Shown: positions 23,640 through 36,254 of the stretch, piece after piece
Layout of the letters: each line of letters opens with the position of its first letter
How positions within the stretch are numbered: position 1 is the first letter of the stretch
Assembly (NCBI RefSeq): GCF_014268455.2
Contig: NZ_CP077085.1
Location: 186,001-250,000 of the forward strand
Direction: 5' to 3'
DNA from: Pseudomonas shahriarae
GTDB taxonomy: Bacteria; Pseudomonadota; Gammaproteobacteria; Pseudomonadales; Pseudomonadaceae
Length of the DNA: 64,000 nucleotides
The notes under the pieces: model-generated
Seen by the model: the letters and a program-made list of their open reading frames with translations, nothing else
Database searches by the model: none
What the model was told of the DNA's origin: nothing
Made by a program: the position numbers and the translations under genes

Positions 23640-24000
23640 AATGCCATAGATATAAAAATAAAGAAGGAAGTTATTTAAAGCTTTTCTGTAAAGCTTATAA
23701 AAGCTAGGGACGCGATCTTCTGTGGATAACTGCCTTGAGGCCATATTCCACGTGCTGTACAGAGAATGACAACACGGGGGAGAAACGGTGCTCTGCCTGT
23801 GCTGCGCTGTCGGATAAGCTGTGTGTGGAATGGGTAGTTATCCACAGGCCAGTTACCCACAGACTTTCGCCCCCACTTGTACAACGAGCTTAGGGGCGCT
23901 TATCCACAGAGCTTATGCACAGACCATTTGTCGCCTTTTTTACGCTTAAGGCATTGATTCTTGGCGGCCTCTGAGCAAGCTACATGTGGATAAGTGGACC
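23640..24000. other. oriC: Chromosomal replication origin oriC
   Basis: The rpmH-dnaA interval (585 bp) holds an AT-rich unwinding-type segment (23649-23703, with TATAAAAATAAAG, TTATTTAAAGC and CTTATAAAAGC). It also has four exact DnaA boxes: 23721-23729 and 23985-23993 as TGTGGATAA, 23838-23846 and 23900-23908 as TTATCCACA. Near-matches are at 23853 (TTACCCACA) and 23913 (TTATGCACA). Gene orientation flips here. Position and content fit the described Pseudomonas oriC class. Confidence 0.93.
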
Positions 24001-24015
24001 GCTCGCCGCTACAAT
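23985..24015 (+). promoter_or_regulatory. Probable dnaA promoter overlapped by a DnaA box
   Basis: TACAAT at 24010-24015 is a good -10 sequence 45 bp before the dnaA start. The matching -35 position (about 23987-23992) falls inside an exact DnaA box (TGTGGATAA, 23985-23993) rather than a TTGACA-like hexamer. This suggests DnaA autorepression; the promoter itself is inferred. Confidence 0.45.
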
Positions 24016-24059
24016 GGCGGCTGTTTTTGCCTCACCGGCTTTCAACTTAGGGGATATCC

Positions 24060-25580
24060 GTGTCAGTGGAACTTTGGCAGCAGTGCGTGGAGCTTTTGCG
24101 CGATGAGCTGCCTGCCCAGCAATTCAACACCTGGATCCGTCCACTACAGGTCGAAGCCGAAGGCGACGAGTTGCGTGTCTACGCACCCAATCGTTTTGTT
24201 CTCGACTGGGTCAACGAGAAGTACCTGAGCCGCGTTCTCGAATTGTTCGACGAACACGGCAACGGCATGGCTCCAGCACTCTCCTTATTAATAGGCAGCA
24301 AACGCAGCTCCGCCCCTCGCGCCGCGCCTAATGCGCCGCTGGCCGCCGCTGCATCGCACGCCCAGGCCACTGCGGCGTCGGTTAACCACGCACCCGCCCC
24401 CGCTGCGCCCGCCCCGAGCAAATCCGTGGCGCAAAAAAATGCGCCAATGAGTGAAGAGCCGTCCCGCGACAGCTTTGACCCGATGGCGGGAGCCAGCTCG
24501 CAGCAGGCGCCGGTACGCGCCGAACAGCGTACGGTCCAGGTCGAAGGCGCGCTCAAGCACACCAGCTACCTGAACCGCACCTTTACCTTTGAAAACTTCG
24601 TCGAAGGTAAATCCAACCAGCTGGCCCGCGCTGCGGCCTGGCAGGTGGCCGACAATCCCAAGCACGGTTACAACCCGCTCTTCCTTTATGGCGGCGTTGG
24701 CTTGGGTAAGACGCACTTGATGCACGCTGTGGGTAACCACCTATTAAAGAAGAACCCGAATGCCAAGGTCGTGTACCTGCACTCGGAGCGCTTCGTGGCC
24801 GACATGGTCAAGGCGTTGCAACTCAATGCAATCAACGAATTCAAACGCTTCTACCGCTCCGTCGATGCACTGCTGATTGATGACATTCAATTCTTCGCGC
24901 GCAAGGAACGTTCCCAGGAAGAGTTTTTCCACACGTTCAACGCCCTGCTTGAAGGTGGCCAGCAGGTCATCCTCACCAGTGACCGGTACCCCAAGGAAAT
25001 CGAAGGTCTGGAAGAGCGCCTCAAATCGCGCTTCGGCTGGGGCCTGACCGTTGCGGTAGAGCCGCCGGAACTGGAAACCCGGGTCGCGATCCTGATGAAG
25101 AAGGCCGATCAGGCGAAAGTCGATCTGCCCCACGATGCGGCCTTCTTCATTGCCCAGCGCATTCGCTCCAACGTGCGTGAGCTCGAAGGCGCGCTCAAGC
25201 GGGTCATCGCTCACTCGCACTTCATGGGTCGCGACATCACCATCGAGTTGATTCGCGAATCCCTGAAGGACTTGTTGGCGCTGCAAGACAAGCTGGTCAG
25301 TGTGGATAACATTCAACGCACGGTGGCCGAGTACTACAAGATCAAGATTTCCGACCTGCTGTCCAAGCGCCGCTCGCGCTCGGTAGCGCGTCCCCGTCAG
25401 GTGGCCATGGCGCTCTCCAAGGAGCTGACCAACCACAGCCTGCCGGAAATTGGCGATGTGTTTGGTGGTCGCGACCACACCACGGTCTTGCACGCATGCC
25501 GCAAGATCAACGAACTTAAGGAATCCGACGCGGATATTCGCGAGGACTACAAGAACCTGCTGCGTACACTGACAACGTGA
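24060..25580 (+). CDS. dnaA: Chromosomal replication initiator DnaA
   Basis: AAA+ initiator that binds DnaA boxes and melts oriC. The 506-residue protein starts at a GTG ([20 protein letters not shown], domain I), has a long Ala/Pro-rich linker (about residues 85-150, domain II), and the AAA+ domain III with Walker [21 protein letters not shown] near 210 and Walker [15 protein letters not shown] near 275. Domain IV carries the DNA-binding signature [15 protein letters not shown]. It leads dnaA-dnaN-recF-gyrB and lies 60 bp after the last oriC box. An exact DnaA box also occurs within its coding sequence (25301). Confidence 0.99.
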   Translation: MSVELWQQCVELLRDELPAQQFNTWIRPLQVEAEGDELRVYAPNRFVLDWVNEKYLSRVLELFDEHGNGMAPALSLLIGSKRSSAPRAAPNAPLAAAASHAQATAASVNHAPAPAAPAPSKSVAQKNAPMSEEPSRDSFDPMAGASSQQAPVRAEQRTVQVEGALKHTSYLNRTFTFENFVEGKSNQLARAAAWQVADNPKHGYNPLFLYGGVGLGKTHLMHAVGNHLLKKNPNAKVVYLHSERFVADMVKALQLNAINEFKRFYRSVDALLIDDIQFFARKERSQEEFFHTFNALLEGGQQVILTSDRYPKEIEGLEERLKSRFGWGLTVAVEPPELETRVAILMKKADQAKVDLPHDAAFFIAQRIRSNVRELEGALKRVIAHSHFMGRDITIELIRESLKDLLALQDKLVSVDNIQRTVAEYYKIKISDLLSKRRSRSVARPRQVAMALSKELTNHSLPEIGDVFGGRDHTTVLHACRKINELKESDADIREDYKNLLRTLTT

Positions 25581-25619
25581 TGAACACCAGCGCAGCTTAT
25601 TAAGGCAAGGGACTAGACC

Positions 25620-26723
25620 ATGCATTTCACCATTCAACGCGAAGCCCTGTTGAAACCCCTGCAACTGGTCGCAGGCGTCGTCGAGCGCCGACAGACCTTG
25701 CCGGTACTTTCCAACGTATTGTTGGTTGTCGAAGGCCAGCAGCTGTCGTTGACCGGTACCGACCTGGAAGTCGAACTGGTTGGTCGTGTACAGCTGGAAG
25801 AACCCGCCGAGCCCGGTGAGATCACCGTGCCTGCGCGCAAGCTGATGGATATCTGCAAAAGCCTGCCCAACGACGCGCTGATCGACATCAAGGTCGATGA
25901 GCAGAAGTTGGTGGTCAAGGCCGGCCGCAGTCGTTTCACCCTGTCGACCTTGCCGGCCAATGACTTCCCGACGGTGGAAGAAGGTCCAGGTTCGCTGACC
26001 TGCAGCCTGGAGCAAAGCCGCCTGCGCCGTTTGATCGAGCGCACCAGCTTCGCCATGGCCCAGCAGGACGTGCGTTACTACCTCAACGGCATGCTGCTGG
26101 AAGTCTCCGAAGGCATCATCCGTGCCGTGGCCACCGACGGTCACCGCCTGGCAATGTGTTCGATGAAGGCCGATATCGGCCAGCCGGACCGCCACCAGGT
26201 GATTGTGCCGCGCAAAGGTATCCTCGAACTGGCGCGCCTGCTCACCGAGCCGGACGGTAACGTCAGCATCGTCCTGGGCCAGCACCATATCCGTGCCACC
26301 ACGGGCGAGTTCACCTTCACCTCCAAACTGGTAGACGGCAAGTTCCCGGACTACGAGCGCGTGTTGCCCAAGGGTGGCGACAAGCTGGTGATCGGTGATC
26401 GCCAGGCGCTGCGTGAAGCGTTCAGCCGTACAGCGATTCTTTCCAACGAGAAGTACCGGGGTATTCGCCTGCAATTGGCCAACGGCCAGCTGAAAATCCA
26501 GGCCAACAACCCGGAGCAGGAAGAAGCGGAAGAAGAAGTGGGCGTCGACTACAACGGCGGTTCCCTGGAAATCGGCTTCAACGTGAGCTACCTGCTGGAC
26601 GTGCTGGGTGTGATGACCACCGAGCAGGTGCGTCTGATCCTGTCGGACTCTAACAGCAGCGCCCTGGTGCAAGAATCCGATAACGACGACTCGGCTTACG
26701 TTGTTATGCCGATGCGCCTGTAA
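25620..26723 (+). CDS. dnaN: DNA polymerase III sliding clamp (beta subunit)
   Basis: Ring clamp that tethers polymerase III. The 367-residue length fits exactly, with three structurally similar domains: MHFTIQREALLKPLQLVAGV at the N-terminus, SFAMAQQDVRYYLNGMLLEV opening domain 2, and VIGDRQALREAFSRTAILSN opening domain 3. The end SDNDDSAYVVMPMRL-type tail contains the MPMRL peptide typical of bacterial clamps. It starts 39 bp after dnaA. Confidence 0.99.
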   Translation: MHFTIQREALLKPLQLVAGVVERRQTLPVLSNVLLVVEGQQLSLTGTDLEVELVGRVQLEEPAEPGEITVPARKLMDICKSLPNDALIDIKVDEQKLVVKAGRSRFTLSTLPANDFPTVEEGPGSLTCSLEQSRLRRLIERTSFAMAQQDVRYYLNGMLLEVSEGIIRAVATDGHRLAMCSMKADIGQPDRHQVIVPRKGILELARLLTEPDGNVSIVLGQHHIRATTGEFTFTSKLVDGKFPDYERVLPKGGDKLVIGDRQALREAFSRTAILSNEKYRGIRLQLANGQLKIQANNPEQEEAEEEVGVDYNGGSLEIGFNVSYLLDVLGVMTTEQVRLILSDSNSSALVQESDNDDSAYVVMPMRL

Positions 26724-26743
26724 TCATGCTCAGCAGAAGCTAG

Positions 26744-30269
<3,526 letters not shown>

Positions 30270-30287
30270 TAACGCCATTGCGAAACC

Positions 30288-30320
30288 AAAAAAGGCCAAC
30301 GTTTAACGTTGGCCTTTTTT
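30288..30320 (+). terminator. Rho-independent terminator after gyrB
   Basis: AAAAAAGGCCAAC and GTTGGCCTTTTTT form a perfect stem around GTTTAAC, 18 bp past the gyrB stop. The A- and T-runs make it usable in both directions, also for the convergent response-regulator gene. Confidence 0.93.
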
Positions 30321-30348
30321 ATTGCCCAGATTTCGGGCGCTTCCAAAA

Positions 30349-30364
30349 TGCTCCACGTGGAACA
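30349..30364. other. parS site variant after gyrB
   Basis: TGCTCCACGTGGAACA matches the parS palindrome at 15 of 16 positions and lies in the gap between gyrB and the convergent response regulator, about 2.5 kb from the second site. Confidence 0.8.
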
Positions 30365-30368
30365 TCGG

Positions 30369-31088
30369 CTATGCCGTAGCTGCGGTTACGCTCTCCAACC
30401 GGTAGCCATATCCATAGATGGTCAGTAACTGCCAACCCCGCTCTGGCGTCAGCCCCAGCTTGTTCCGCAGCCGATAGATATGGGTATCCAACGGTCGTGA
30501 AGACACCATCTCTTCATGGGTCCAGAAGCGTTCGTAGAGGTATTCCCGGGACAGCGGGCGAGCCAGGTTGGCAAACAGACAGCGTGCCAGGCGGTATTCC
30601 CGTTCGGTCAGGTTGATGGGACTGCCGGCGCGGGTGACGGTCAGTTCGGCATCGTCGAAGGTCAGGTCATTGAAGATCAACACATCAGTGGCCGTAGATT
30701 TCTGCAGGCCGTGACGACGCAACACTGCACTCACCCGTGCTTTCAGTTCGTTCGGCCGAAATGGCTTACTGACATAGTCATCTGCGCCACTGTTCAACGC
30801 CTGGACGATATCGCTCTCGGCATCGCGGCTGGTGAGCATGATCACGGGAGGCGGGGCTTCCATGTGTTCACGGGTCCAGCGCAGGATGGCGATACCACTC
30901 AGGTCCGGCAGTTGCCAATCGAGTACCAAGAGGTCGAAGGTTTCCCGACGCAACTGGCGCAGCAAGTCTTCGCCGCGTTCGAAGCAATGCAGCGTCCATG
31001 GCTGCTCCGAGGCACTTGGGATTTGTCGCAGTGTCTGTTCCACCCGCCGCAATTCGGCAGGTTCGTCATCCAGTATCGCGACACGCAT
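30369..31088 (-). CDS. OmpR-family response regulator
   Basis: 239-residue two-component regulator. The receiver domain starts MRVAILDDEPAELRRVEQTL with the acidic pair, phospho-acceptor Asp57 in LLVLDWQLPD, Thr in VIMLTSRDAESD and Lys in DDYVSKPFRPNELKARV. The C-terminal winged helix (LTEREYRLARCLFANLARPL, RPLDTHIYRLRNKLG, LLTIYGYGYRLE) is of the OmpR/PhoB type. The ATG at 31088 is chosen because the receiver fold begins there; the frame extends 25 codons further without homology. The CHASE2 histidine kinase at 32928-35246 is its likely partner, with a FecR protein and a small ORF between them on the opposite strand. Confidence 0.93.
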   Translation of the reverse strand: MRVAILDDEPAELRRVEQTLRQIPSASEQPWTLHCFERGEDLLRQLRRETFDLLVLDWQLPDLSGIAILRWTREHMEAPPPVIMLTSRDAESDIVQALNSGADDYVSKPFRPNELKARVSAVLRRHGLQKSTATDVLIFNDLTFDDAELTVTRAGSPINLTEREYRLARCLFANLARPLSREYLYERFWTHEEMVSSRPLDTHIYRLRNKLGLTPERGWQLLTIYGYGYRLESVTAATA

Positions 31089-31287
31089 GGCAGGGTCCTT
31101 TCTTCTTGAAGAGTATTGCAACGGTTGAGGAGAGCGTACTGGTTCACCATTGAATCTGAACAATTATGGCCAGTTTCTCATGCCCCTCGCATCTCTCGGT
31201 ACGCTGATATCAGATAGCCCTAAGGCCGTTAAACATCGTGTACCCAGCTGGAAAGATACCGGCTCAAGCCCCTCAGGAAAAGGATCA

Positions 31288-31560
31288 ATGGCAATCAGGT
31301 TTTATGCACTGTCGGGACACGTGAGTCTCGTGCAGAAGGTCAGAGTGTGGGGAAAGATGTTGATACTGGTTGCGGCAACGGGTTTTGGGACGGAAATGGT
31401 AGATGCGTGCAGTCCGGCACAGTCTGCGCCACTTGACGAAATTTCAGTGTACGCCGAGCCCGTAGACGGTCTTGGTTACGCTGGGCTCAGAGAGGTGGAC
31501 GCCCCTCAGGCTTTTCAACACGGTAGTGTGCTCGACCAGGACCAACGTTGGATCTTCTGA
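31288..31560 (+). CDS. Small hypothetical, possibly exported protein
   Basis: 90-codon frame from an ATG with AAAGGA six bases upstream. Residues ~24-42 (MLILVAATGFGTEM) form a short hydrophobic stretch preceded by basic residues (QKVRVWGK) and followed by DACSPAQSAP, so a signal peptide is possible. The remainder is acidic and ends DQDQRWIF. No family is recognised. It lies between the divergent response regulator and the FecR gene, and may belong to that module. An in-frame ATG at 31150 would add 46 residues but has no clear ribosome site. Confidence 0.45.
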   Translation: MAIRFYALSGHVSLVQKVRVWGKMLILVAATGFGTEMVDACSPAQSAPLDEISVYAEPVDGLGYAGLREVDAPQAFQHGSVLDQDQRWIF

Positions 31561-31931
31561 ATCTGAACAAATATTGCGCTACCGCCCTATGTACCACTCT
31601 TGTAGGTAAATTCTCTTTCGCTGAGTGACACACAGGAAGGGCGTGCGCGGGAAGCGCGCTCGATACAGGGACGTATTATCTGTAGACCGTGGTTCGCTAC
31701 GGGCTGCTGTCGGAGGAATGTGAGGGACAGTATTTCTTCGATGTACATCCGGTTCGGCATCGTCGATCCGGCAGACACAGGGATGTGTCACCCTTCCTAT
31801 TGCCTCATCCCTTCTACTACGGCTTTCGAGTTCGATGCGTCATCGGGTATCGTAGGCAAGCTTCAAGGTCCTGCCGCCGCAAGACGCTTTCTGAACGTAC
31901 AGTCTGACGGACTTTTAGAACTAGAACCTTG
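31561..31931 (+). other. 371-bp region upstream of the FecR gene
   Basis: No recognised gene. A 70-codon frame (31720-31932, GTG start only two bases after GGAGGA) ends overlapping the FecR start. Its product (for example AFEFDASSGIVGKLQGPAAA) could be a small protein but the start spacing is poor and no family is seen. Composition is lower in GC than its flanks. A promoter for the FecR-kinase pair is expected here but none was clear. Confidence 0.35.
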
Positions 31932-32921
31932 ATGAGTGCCATGACCCTCTTTCCTCGCCACTATTCCCTTTCTTCCCTGCTGGGCTCAAGCCTGGCCCTG
32001 GCGCTGGTTATCAACAGCCCGCAAATTCTGGCCAAGCCTGCACCTGTGCGTGCGCCCTACATTGATGACAACCTGATGTGCCGGGCACAACCGCTGCCGG
32101 CAGTGGTCCAGCACCTCAACGGTGAAGCCTGGAAGCTGGATGCCAAGGGCCGCCCCAGTGTGCTGGAAGAAGGCATGCTGATTGATGAACAGGAAAGCGT
32201 AAAAACCTCGCCGTCGGCGTTTGTCAGCCTGTTGCTGGGCGATGGTTCGCGGATTGTCCTGCCTTCCAGCTCGGAGGTGCGTTTGCACCTGGTGGAAGAA
32301 CAGGCGATTCCCCAGGTGATCCTGCAACAAGGCCAGGTCGAGGCCTACGTGCTCAAGCGTACCAGCGACTATGACCGTTTTCAGATCGTGACACCCGTCG
32401 GCGTGCTCGGCGTGCGCGGCACGCATTTTCGTGTGCGTAACGACGATCAGCAATCGGTTGTAGAGGTGCTCAACGGCCAAGTGGCCGCCAGCCGCACCGA
32501 GCCGCTGCCCGTGGGCCGACAGGCCAAGAAAAAACTGCAGACGGGCCCGATTGAAGGTGAACTGAAGGTCGGTGCCCGACAAGGGGTGTTGCTCAAGCAG
32601 CAGGGCGAGTTGAAGACCATCGACCTATTGCCCGCCCCGCGTCTGATGGGCCAGGACGGCCAGAAAGGCGATGCGCCGGTCTGGACATTGTTCCTGCACC
32701 CGCAACCGGGTGCCCAGCGCTACCGTGCGCAAGTGGCCACCGATAAAACGTTCATGAATATCAAGCAGGAAAACTTCTCCAGTGAACCGCGCTTGAGCTT
32801 CACTGGACTCAAGGCCTCGTTTTATCACGTGCGCGTGTCGGCCTTTGATGAACAAGGACTGGAAGGAGAGGCAGGCGTTTATGACATCTTCTATTACCCC
32901 CCTGCCACCCGTGTGCAGTAG
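31932..32921 (+). CDS. FecR-domain periplasmic protein
   Basis: 329-residue exported protein. A signal peptide is visible (YSLSSLLGSSLALALVINSP, cleavage near LAKPAPV). Residues ~90-200 form a FecR domain (SAFVSLLLGDGSRIVLPSSS, TPVGVLGVRGTHFRVRNDD, VVEVLNGQVAAS), which in known systems relays or anchors envelope signals. The C-terminal ~90 residues resemble a beta-sandwich repeat (YRAQVATDKTFMNIKQENFS, FYHVRVSAFDEQGLEGEAG). The start is uncertain: TTG 31929, ATG 31932 or ATG 31944. The histidine-kinase gene starts 6 bp after its stop, so they are cotranscribed and the protein probably acts with the kinase's periplasmic CHASE2 domain (inference). Confidence 0.85.
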   Translation: MSAMTLFPRHYSLSSLLGSSLALALVINSPQILAKPAPVRAPYIDDNLMCRAQPLPAVVQHLNGEAWKLDAKGRPSVLEEGMLIDEQESVKTSPSAFVSLLLGDGSRIVLPSSSEVRLHLVEEQAIPQVILQQGQVEAYVLKRTSDYDRFQIVTPVGVLGVRGTHFRVRNDDQQSVVEVLNGQVAASRTEPLPVGRQAKKKLQTGPIEGELKVGARQGVLLKQQGELKTIDLLPAPRLMGQDGQKGDAPVWTLFLHPQPGAQRYRAQVATDKTFMNIKQENFSSEPRLSFTGLKASFYHVRVSAFDEQGLEGEAGVYDIFYYPPATRVQ

Positions 32922-32927
32922 TACGCG

Positions 32928-35246
32928 GTGAAGTGGTGGCGCCGGGCTGAACAACGTCAGCCGACCCAGGCCCAACGCCTGTTCAATGGGTTGGTCCGGG
33001 AATGGCTGTGGATCAGCCTGCTGCTGCTACCAATGACGGCCCTGCTGTCCCTGAGCCCTGGGCTTTCCTTCAATAACCTGCTGTATGACAGCCTGCGGCG
33101 TCTGACGCCGTTGCCGGTGGACTCACGCATTCTGCTGGTGACCATTGATGACATGAGTCTCAAGGCGCTTGGCCAATGGCCGTGGTCGCGCCACCTGCAT
33201 GCTGACCTGATTGACCGACTGAGTGCCGCCAAACCCGCCGGGATCCTGCTCGATGTAATCTTCAGCGAACCTGCGCGCGAGCCTGCCAATGATCAACGCC
33301 TGGCCCAGGCCATCTGCAATGCCGGCAATGTCCTGCTGCCGTTGATTCGCGAAGGCACGCCGCGCCTGGGGCAACCCCTCACGCAAATCCTCCCCGTGCA
33401 GCCCCTGCGTGATTGTGCCAGGGGGGTCGGTCATATCAACGTGGAAGCTGATAGCGACGGCATTGTGCGCAGCCTTTACTTGCGTGAGGGGCCGCCGGGG
33501 CAATTGGTCCCGCAGTTGGCGTGGCTGGCCTTCGAGCTGACTGGCCAGCCTGCGGATATGCCGGGGCTGTCAGTATCTTCTGATGCAACCGATTGGCAGC
33601 GGGACAACGCCATCCGCATTCCGTTTATCGCCGCCGACCACGGCTTTCCCAGCGTGCCGTACGTCAGCGTTCTGCGTGGCGAGGTCCCGGCTCAATTGCT
33701 GCGTGATCGGATCATCCTGGTGGGAGCGACCGCGCCGGGCATGGGTGATCGCTATGTGACGCCGCTTTCGGCCAGTGTCGGCACCACACCGGGCGTCGAG
33801 ATCCAGGCCAATATCCTCAACGGGCTGCTGCAGGATCGCAGCATTACCGTCTTGCCTGGCTGGTTGGCCACCCTGCTGTCCACCTCGTGGGTGGCCTTAC
33901 TGTTGGGCCTGCTGTTGTTGCGCCCGCGTTATGCCCTGTGGCTGACCCTGGGCTGCATGGGAGGTGCCCTCCTCGCTTCCTGGGGCATGTTGCGCCTGGG
34001 GCTCTGGTGGTCGCCAGCGGCCACGCTGATCGGCATGCTGCTGGGCTATCTGGTCTGGAACTGGCGCCGCCTGAGCGTAATCCTTGCCTACTTCGGCTGG
34101 GAACTGGCGCGCCTCGACAGCGAGCCCAAGGTGCTGCCGGAGCGTCGTCGTGCCGCTGTCAGCAAGGGGGACGTGTTGCAGGGGCGTATCGTGGCCCTGG
34201 AGCAAGCCGTCAGCCGTACCCGCGATACCCGGCGCTTTATGGCCGATGGCCTGGAATGCCTGCCCGTGGCTACGCTGATTACCGATCCCGCGGGAGAGAT
34301 CCTGCTGGCCAATCGGATCGCCCGTGATGTGTTTGGCAACGAGCTGATTGCCGAGAACCTGCTGGAGCAATTGACGGCATTGGGCTATCCACCGCTGCAG
34401 GGGCAGGTACGCCCGCCGCTGTCGGCCCTGGAAATTGTCGAGTTCCGCGATATTCAGCAACGCAGCCTGCGCCTGGAACTGGCCCCGCTGTTACCCGCTG
34501 ACGGTGATGTGGCACTGGGTTGGCTGTTGAGCCTGACCGACCTGAGTATCGAACGCGACGCCCAGCAGCAGCGCGAAACCCTGCTGCGGTTTCTCTCCCA
34601 CGACTTGCGTGCACCCCATTCGGCAATCCTCGCGTTGCTGGATGTGCAGCGCCATGAAGCCTCAGACGTTGCGCTGGTATTTACCCAGATCGAACAGCAA
34701 GTGCGACGCGCATTGAATTTGACCGAATCGTTCGTTCAATTGGCCAAGGCCGAGTCCGATGGTTATCAGTTGGAGCCCAGCCTGTTTGCCATGCTGGTGC
34801 TCGACGCATTTGACCAGGTGGTGCTGCTGGCCCAATTGAAAAATATCCAATTGGTCCATGACCTGGACGCGGCCGGTGAGGAAATGGTCCTGGCGGATCA
34901 ATCGTTACTCACCCGTGCCTTGTTCAACCTGATGGAGAATGCGATCAAGTACAGCCCAGCCGGCACCACGGTGACGGTGCGCCTCGAACGCAACGAGCAA
35001 TGGCTGACCTGTCACATCCAGGATCAGGGCTCCGGTATCGCGGCCGAGGAGCTTCCTGAACTGTTCAGCCAATACCGGCGGTTTGTTTCGGCCCAGGGCA
35101 GCGAAGGGTTGGGGTTGGGACTGAGCATGGTCAAGGCGGTAGTGGACCGCCATGGCGGCCGGATCGACTGTGAGAGTGTGGTCGGTCAAGGCACGGTTTT
35201 CAGTCTGCGACTGCCGTTGTGGGAAGAGTCAAACGGCTGTGCATAA
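32928..35246 (+). CDS. CHASE2-domain sensor histidine kinase
   Basis: 772-residue membrane kinase. After an N-terminal membrane helix (WISLLLLPMTALLSLSPG) comes a periplasmic CHASE2 domain (residues ~45-310; ILLVTIDDMSLKALGQWPWS, GHINVEADSDGIVRSLYLRE, GATAPGMGDRYVTPLSASVG). Three membrane helices follow (WLATLLSTSWVALLLGLLLL and two more), then a PAS-like segment (ATLITDPAGEILLANRIARD). The HisKA box FLSHDLRAPHSAILALLD contains phospho-acceptor His558, and the ATPase domain shows LMENAIKYSPAG, QDQGSGIAAEEL and GLGLGLSMVKAVV. It starts with GTG 6 bp after the FecR gene. The OmpR-family regulator at 30369-31088 is the likely target. Confidence 0.93.
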   Translation: MKWWRRAEQRQPTQAQRLFNGLVREWLWISLLLLPMTALLSLSPGLSFNNLLYDSLRRLTPLPVDSRILLVTIDDMSLKALGQWPWSRHLHADLIDRLSAAKPAGILLDVIFSEPAREPANDQRLAQAICNAGNVLLPLIREGTPRLGQPLTQILPVQPLRDCARGVGHINVEADSDGIVRSLYLREGPPGQLVPQLAWLAFELTGQPADMPGLSVSSDATDWQRDNAIRIPFIAADHGFPSVPYVSVLRGEVPAQLLRDRIILVGATAPGMGDRYVTPLSASVGTTPGVEIQANILNGLLQDRSITVLPGWLATLLSTSWVALLLGLLLLRPRYALWLTLGCMGGALLASWGMLRLGLWWSPAATLIGMLLGYLVWNWRRLSVILAYFGWELARLDSEPKVLPERRRAAVSKGDVLQGRIVALEQAVSRTRDTRRFMADGLECLPVATLITDPAGEILLANRIARDVFGNELIAENLLEQLTALGYPPLQGQVRPPLSALEIVEFRDIQQRSLRLELAPLLPADGDVALGWLLSLTDLSIERDAQQQRETLLRFLSHDLRAPHSAILALLDVQRHEASDVALVFTQIEQQVRRALNLTESFVQLAKAESDGYQLEPSLFAMLVLDAFDQVVLLAQLKNIQLVHDLDAAGEEMVLADQSLLTRALFNLMENAIKYSPAGTTVTVRLERNEQWLTCHIQDQGSGIAAEELPELFSQYRRFVSAQGSEGLGLGLSMVKAVVDRHGGRIDCESVVGQGTVFSLRLPLWEESNGCA

Positions 35247-35251
35247 AAAAC

Positions 35252-35270
35252 CGGCCACGAGGGCCGGTCT
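35252..35270 (-). terminator. Terminator between the histidine kinase and plsC
   Basis: ACCGGCC and GGCCGGT pair around ACGAG. On the minus strand the hairpin is followed by TTTTTTAT, so it terminates the plsC-side transcript, and it may also stop read-through from the kinase gene. Confidence 0.75.
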
Positions 35271-35401
35271 TCAACGGTCGAAAAAACTTATGCACGTTTT
35301 TCGGTGTTTTATTAGCTTAAGAAATATGTAATAAAATCATAAGCCTACAAGCTAAAAAACGCACTTTGCCAACAAACCGTACACAGGTTATCCACAGAAC
35401 G

Positions 35402-36172
35402 TCAGGTCACCGGCTGGTCTTCTGCAACTGGCACTGGCGGCAGCGAACCCATGGCCCGTTGCTGCGCTTCATTCCAGGCGGCAGCGCGGTCATTGAGTGC
35501 CGCGATTGCACGCGGTCCTTCCCCTTCGGCATACATCGGTTCGCCGATCACCACGGTGATGGTGCCTTTACGCTTGGCCCAGCCTTCCTTGGGCCAGAAC
35601 TTGCCGGCATTGTGAGCAATCGGCAGCACTGGCAGGTTGGCGTTGACCGCCAATGCCGTACCGCCTCGGGAGAACTTGCCTACAGTGCCAAAGGGCACGC
35701 GGGTGCCTTCCGGGAAGATCAGTACCCACACCCCATCCTTGAGCAGCTCGTCACCCTTCTTCGCCACATGCTTGAGCGCGGCCTTGGGGTTGTCGCGGTC
35801 GATGGCAATCGGTCGCAGCATGGCCATGGCCCAGCCAAAGAACGGCACGAACAGCAACTCACGCTTGAGCACCTGGCTCAGGGGCGAGAAATACGCAGAA
35901 AGGAAGAACGTCTCCCAAGTGCTCTGGTGGTTCGACAGGATCACGCAGGGCTGGTCCGGGACATTCTCGGCACCCTTGACCTCGAAACGGATGCCCAGAA
36001 ACACCTTGCTCAGCCACAACGCACAGCGGCACCAATAGACGTTGATAAAGCGATAGCGCGCCTTGAACGGCAAAAAGGGCGCAATAAAAAAGCTCAGGGT
36101 GCACCAGAGAAACGAACTGGTGCCCAGCAGCAGGTAAAAGAAGAAGGTTCTGATGGCCTGCAAAATCGACAT
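35402..36172 (-). CDS. plsC: 1-acyl-sn-glycerol-3-phosphate acyltransferase
   Basis: Membrane enzyme that acylates lysophosphatidic acid to phosphatidic acid. The 256-residue chain starts MSILQAIRTFFFYLLLGTSS with a membrane segment, carries acyltransferase motif I as SNHQSTWETFF (H-X4-E where H-X4-D is usual), motif III as FPEGTRVPFG and later VLPIAHNAGKFWP. The 42 in-frame codons before 36172 have no homologue-like character. In P. aeruginosa the equivalent gene sits in the same place next to gmhB and glyS. An exact DnaA box (35388) lies just past its stop. Confidence 0.93.
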   Translation of the reverse strand: MSILQAIRTFFFYLLLGTSSFLWCTLSFFIAPFLPFKARYRFINVYWCRCALWLSKVFLGIRFEVKGAENVPDQPCVILSNHQSTWETFFLSAYFSPLSQVLKRELLFVPFFGWAMAMLRPIAIDRDNPKAALKHVAKKGDELLKDGVWVLIFPEGTRVPFGTVGKFSRGGTALAVNANLPVLPIAHNAGKFWPKEGWAKRKGTITVVIGEPMYAEGEGPRAIAALNDRAAAWNEAQQRAMGSLPPVPVAEDQPVT

Positions 36173-36254
36173 GGCAGCATTTACCGTTGCGGGACAACGC
36201 CCGCCTGTTAAAAGTGCACTCCCGAACAATCCTTGGTCAGGAAGTCGAGGGCGA

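Noticed and set aside
23745..23760. ATTCCACGTGCTGT in oriC as a parS site
   Set aside because: Only one half-site is conserved and the palindrome is broken.
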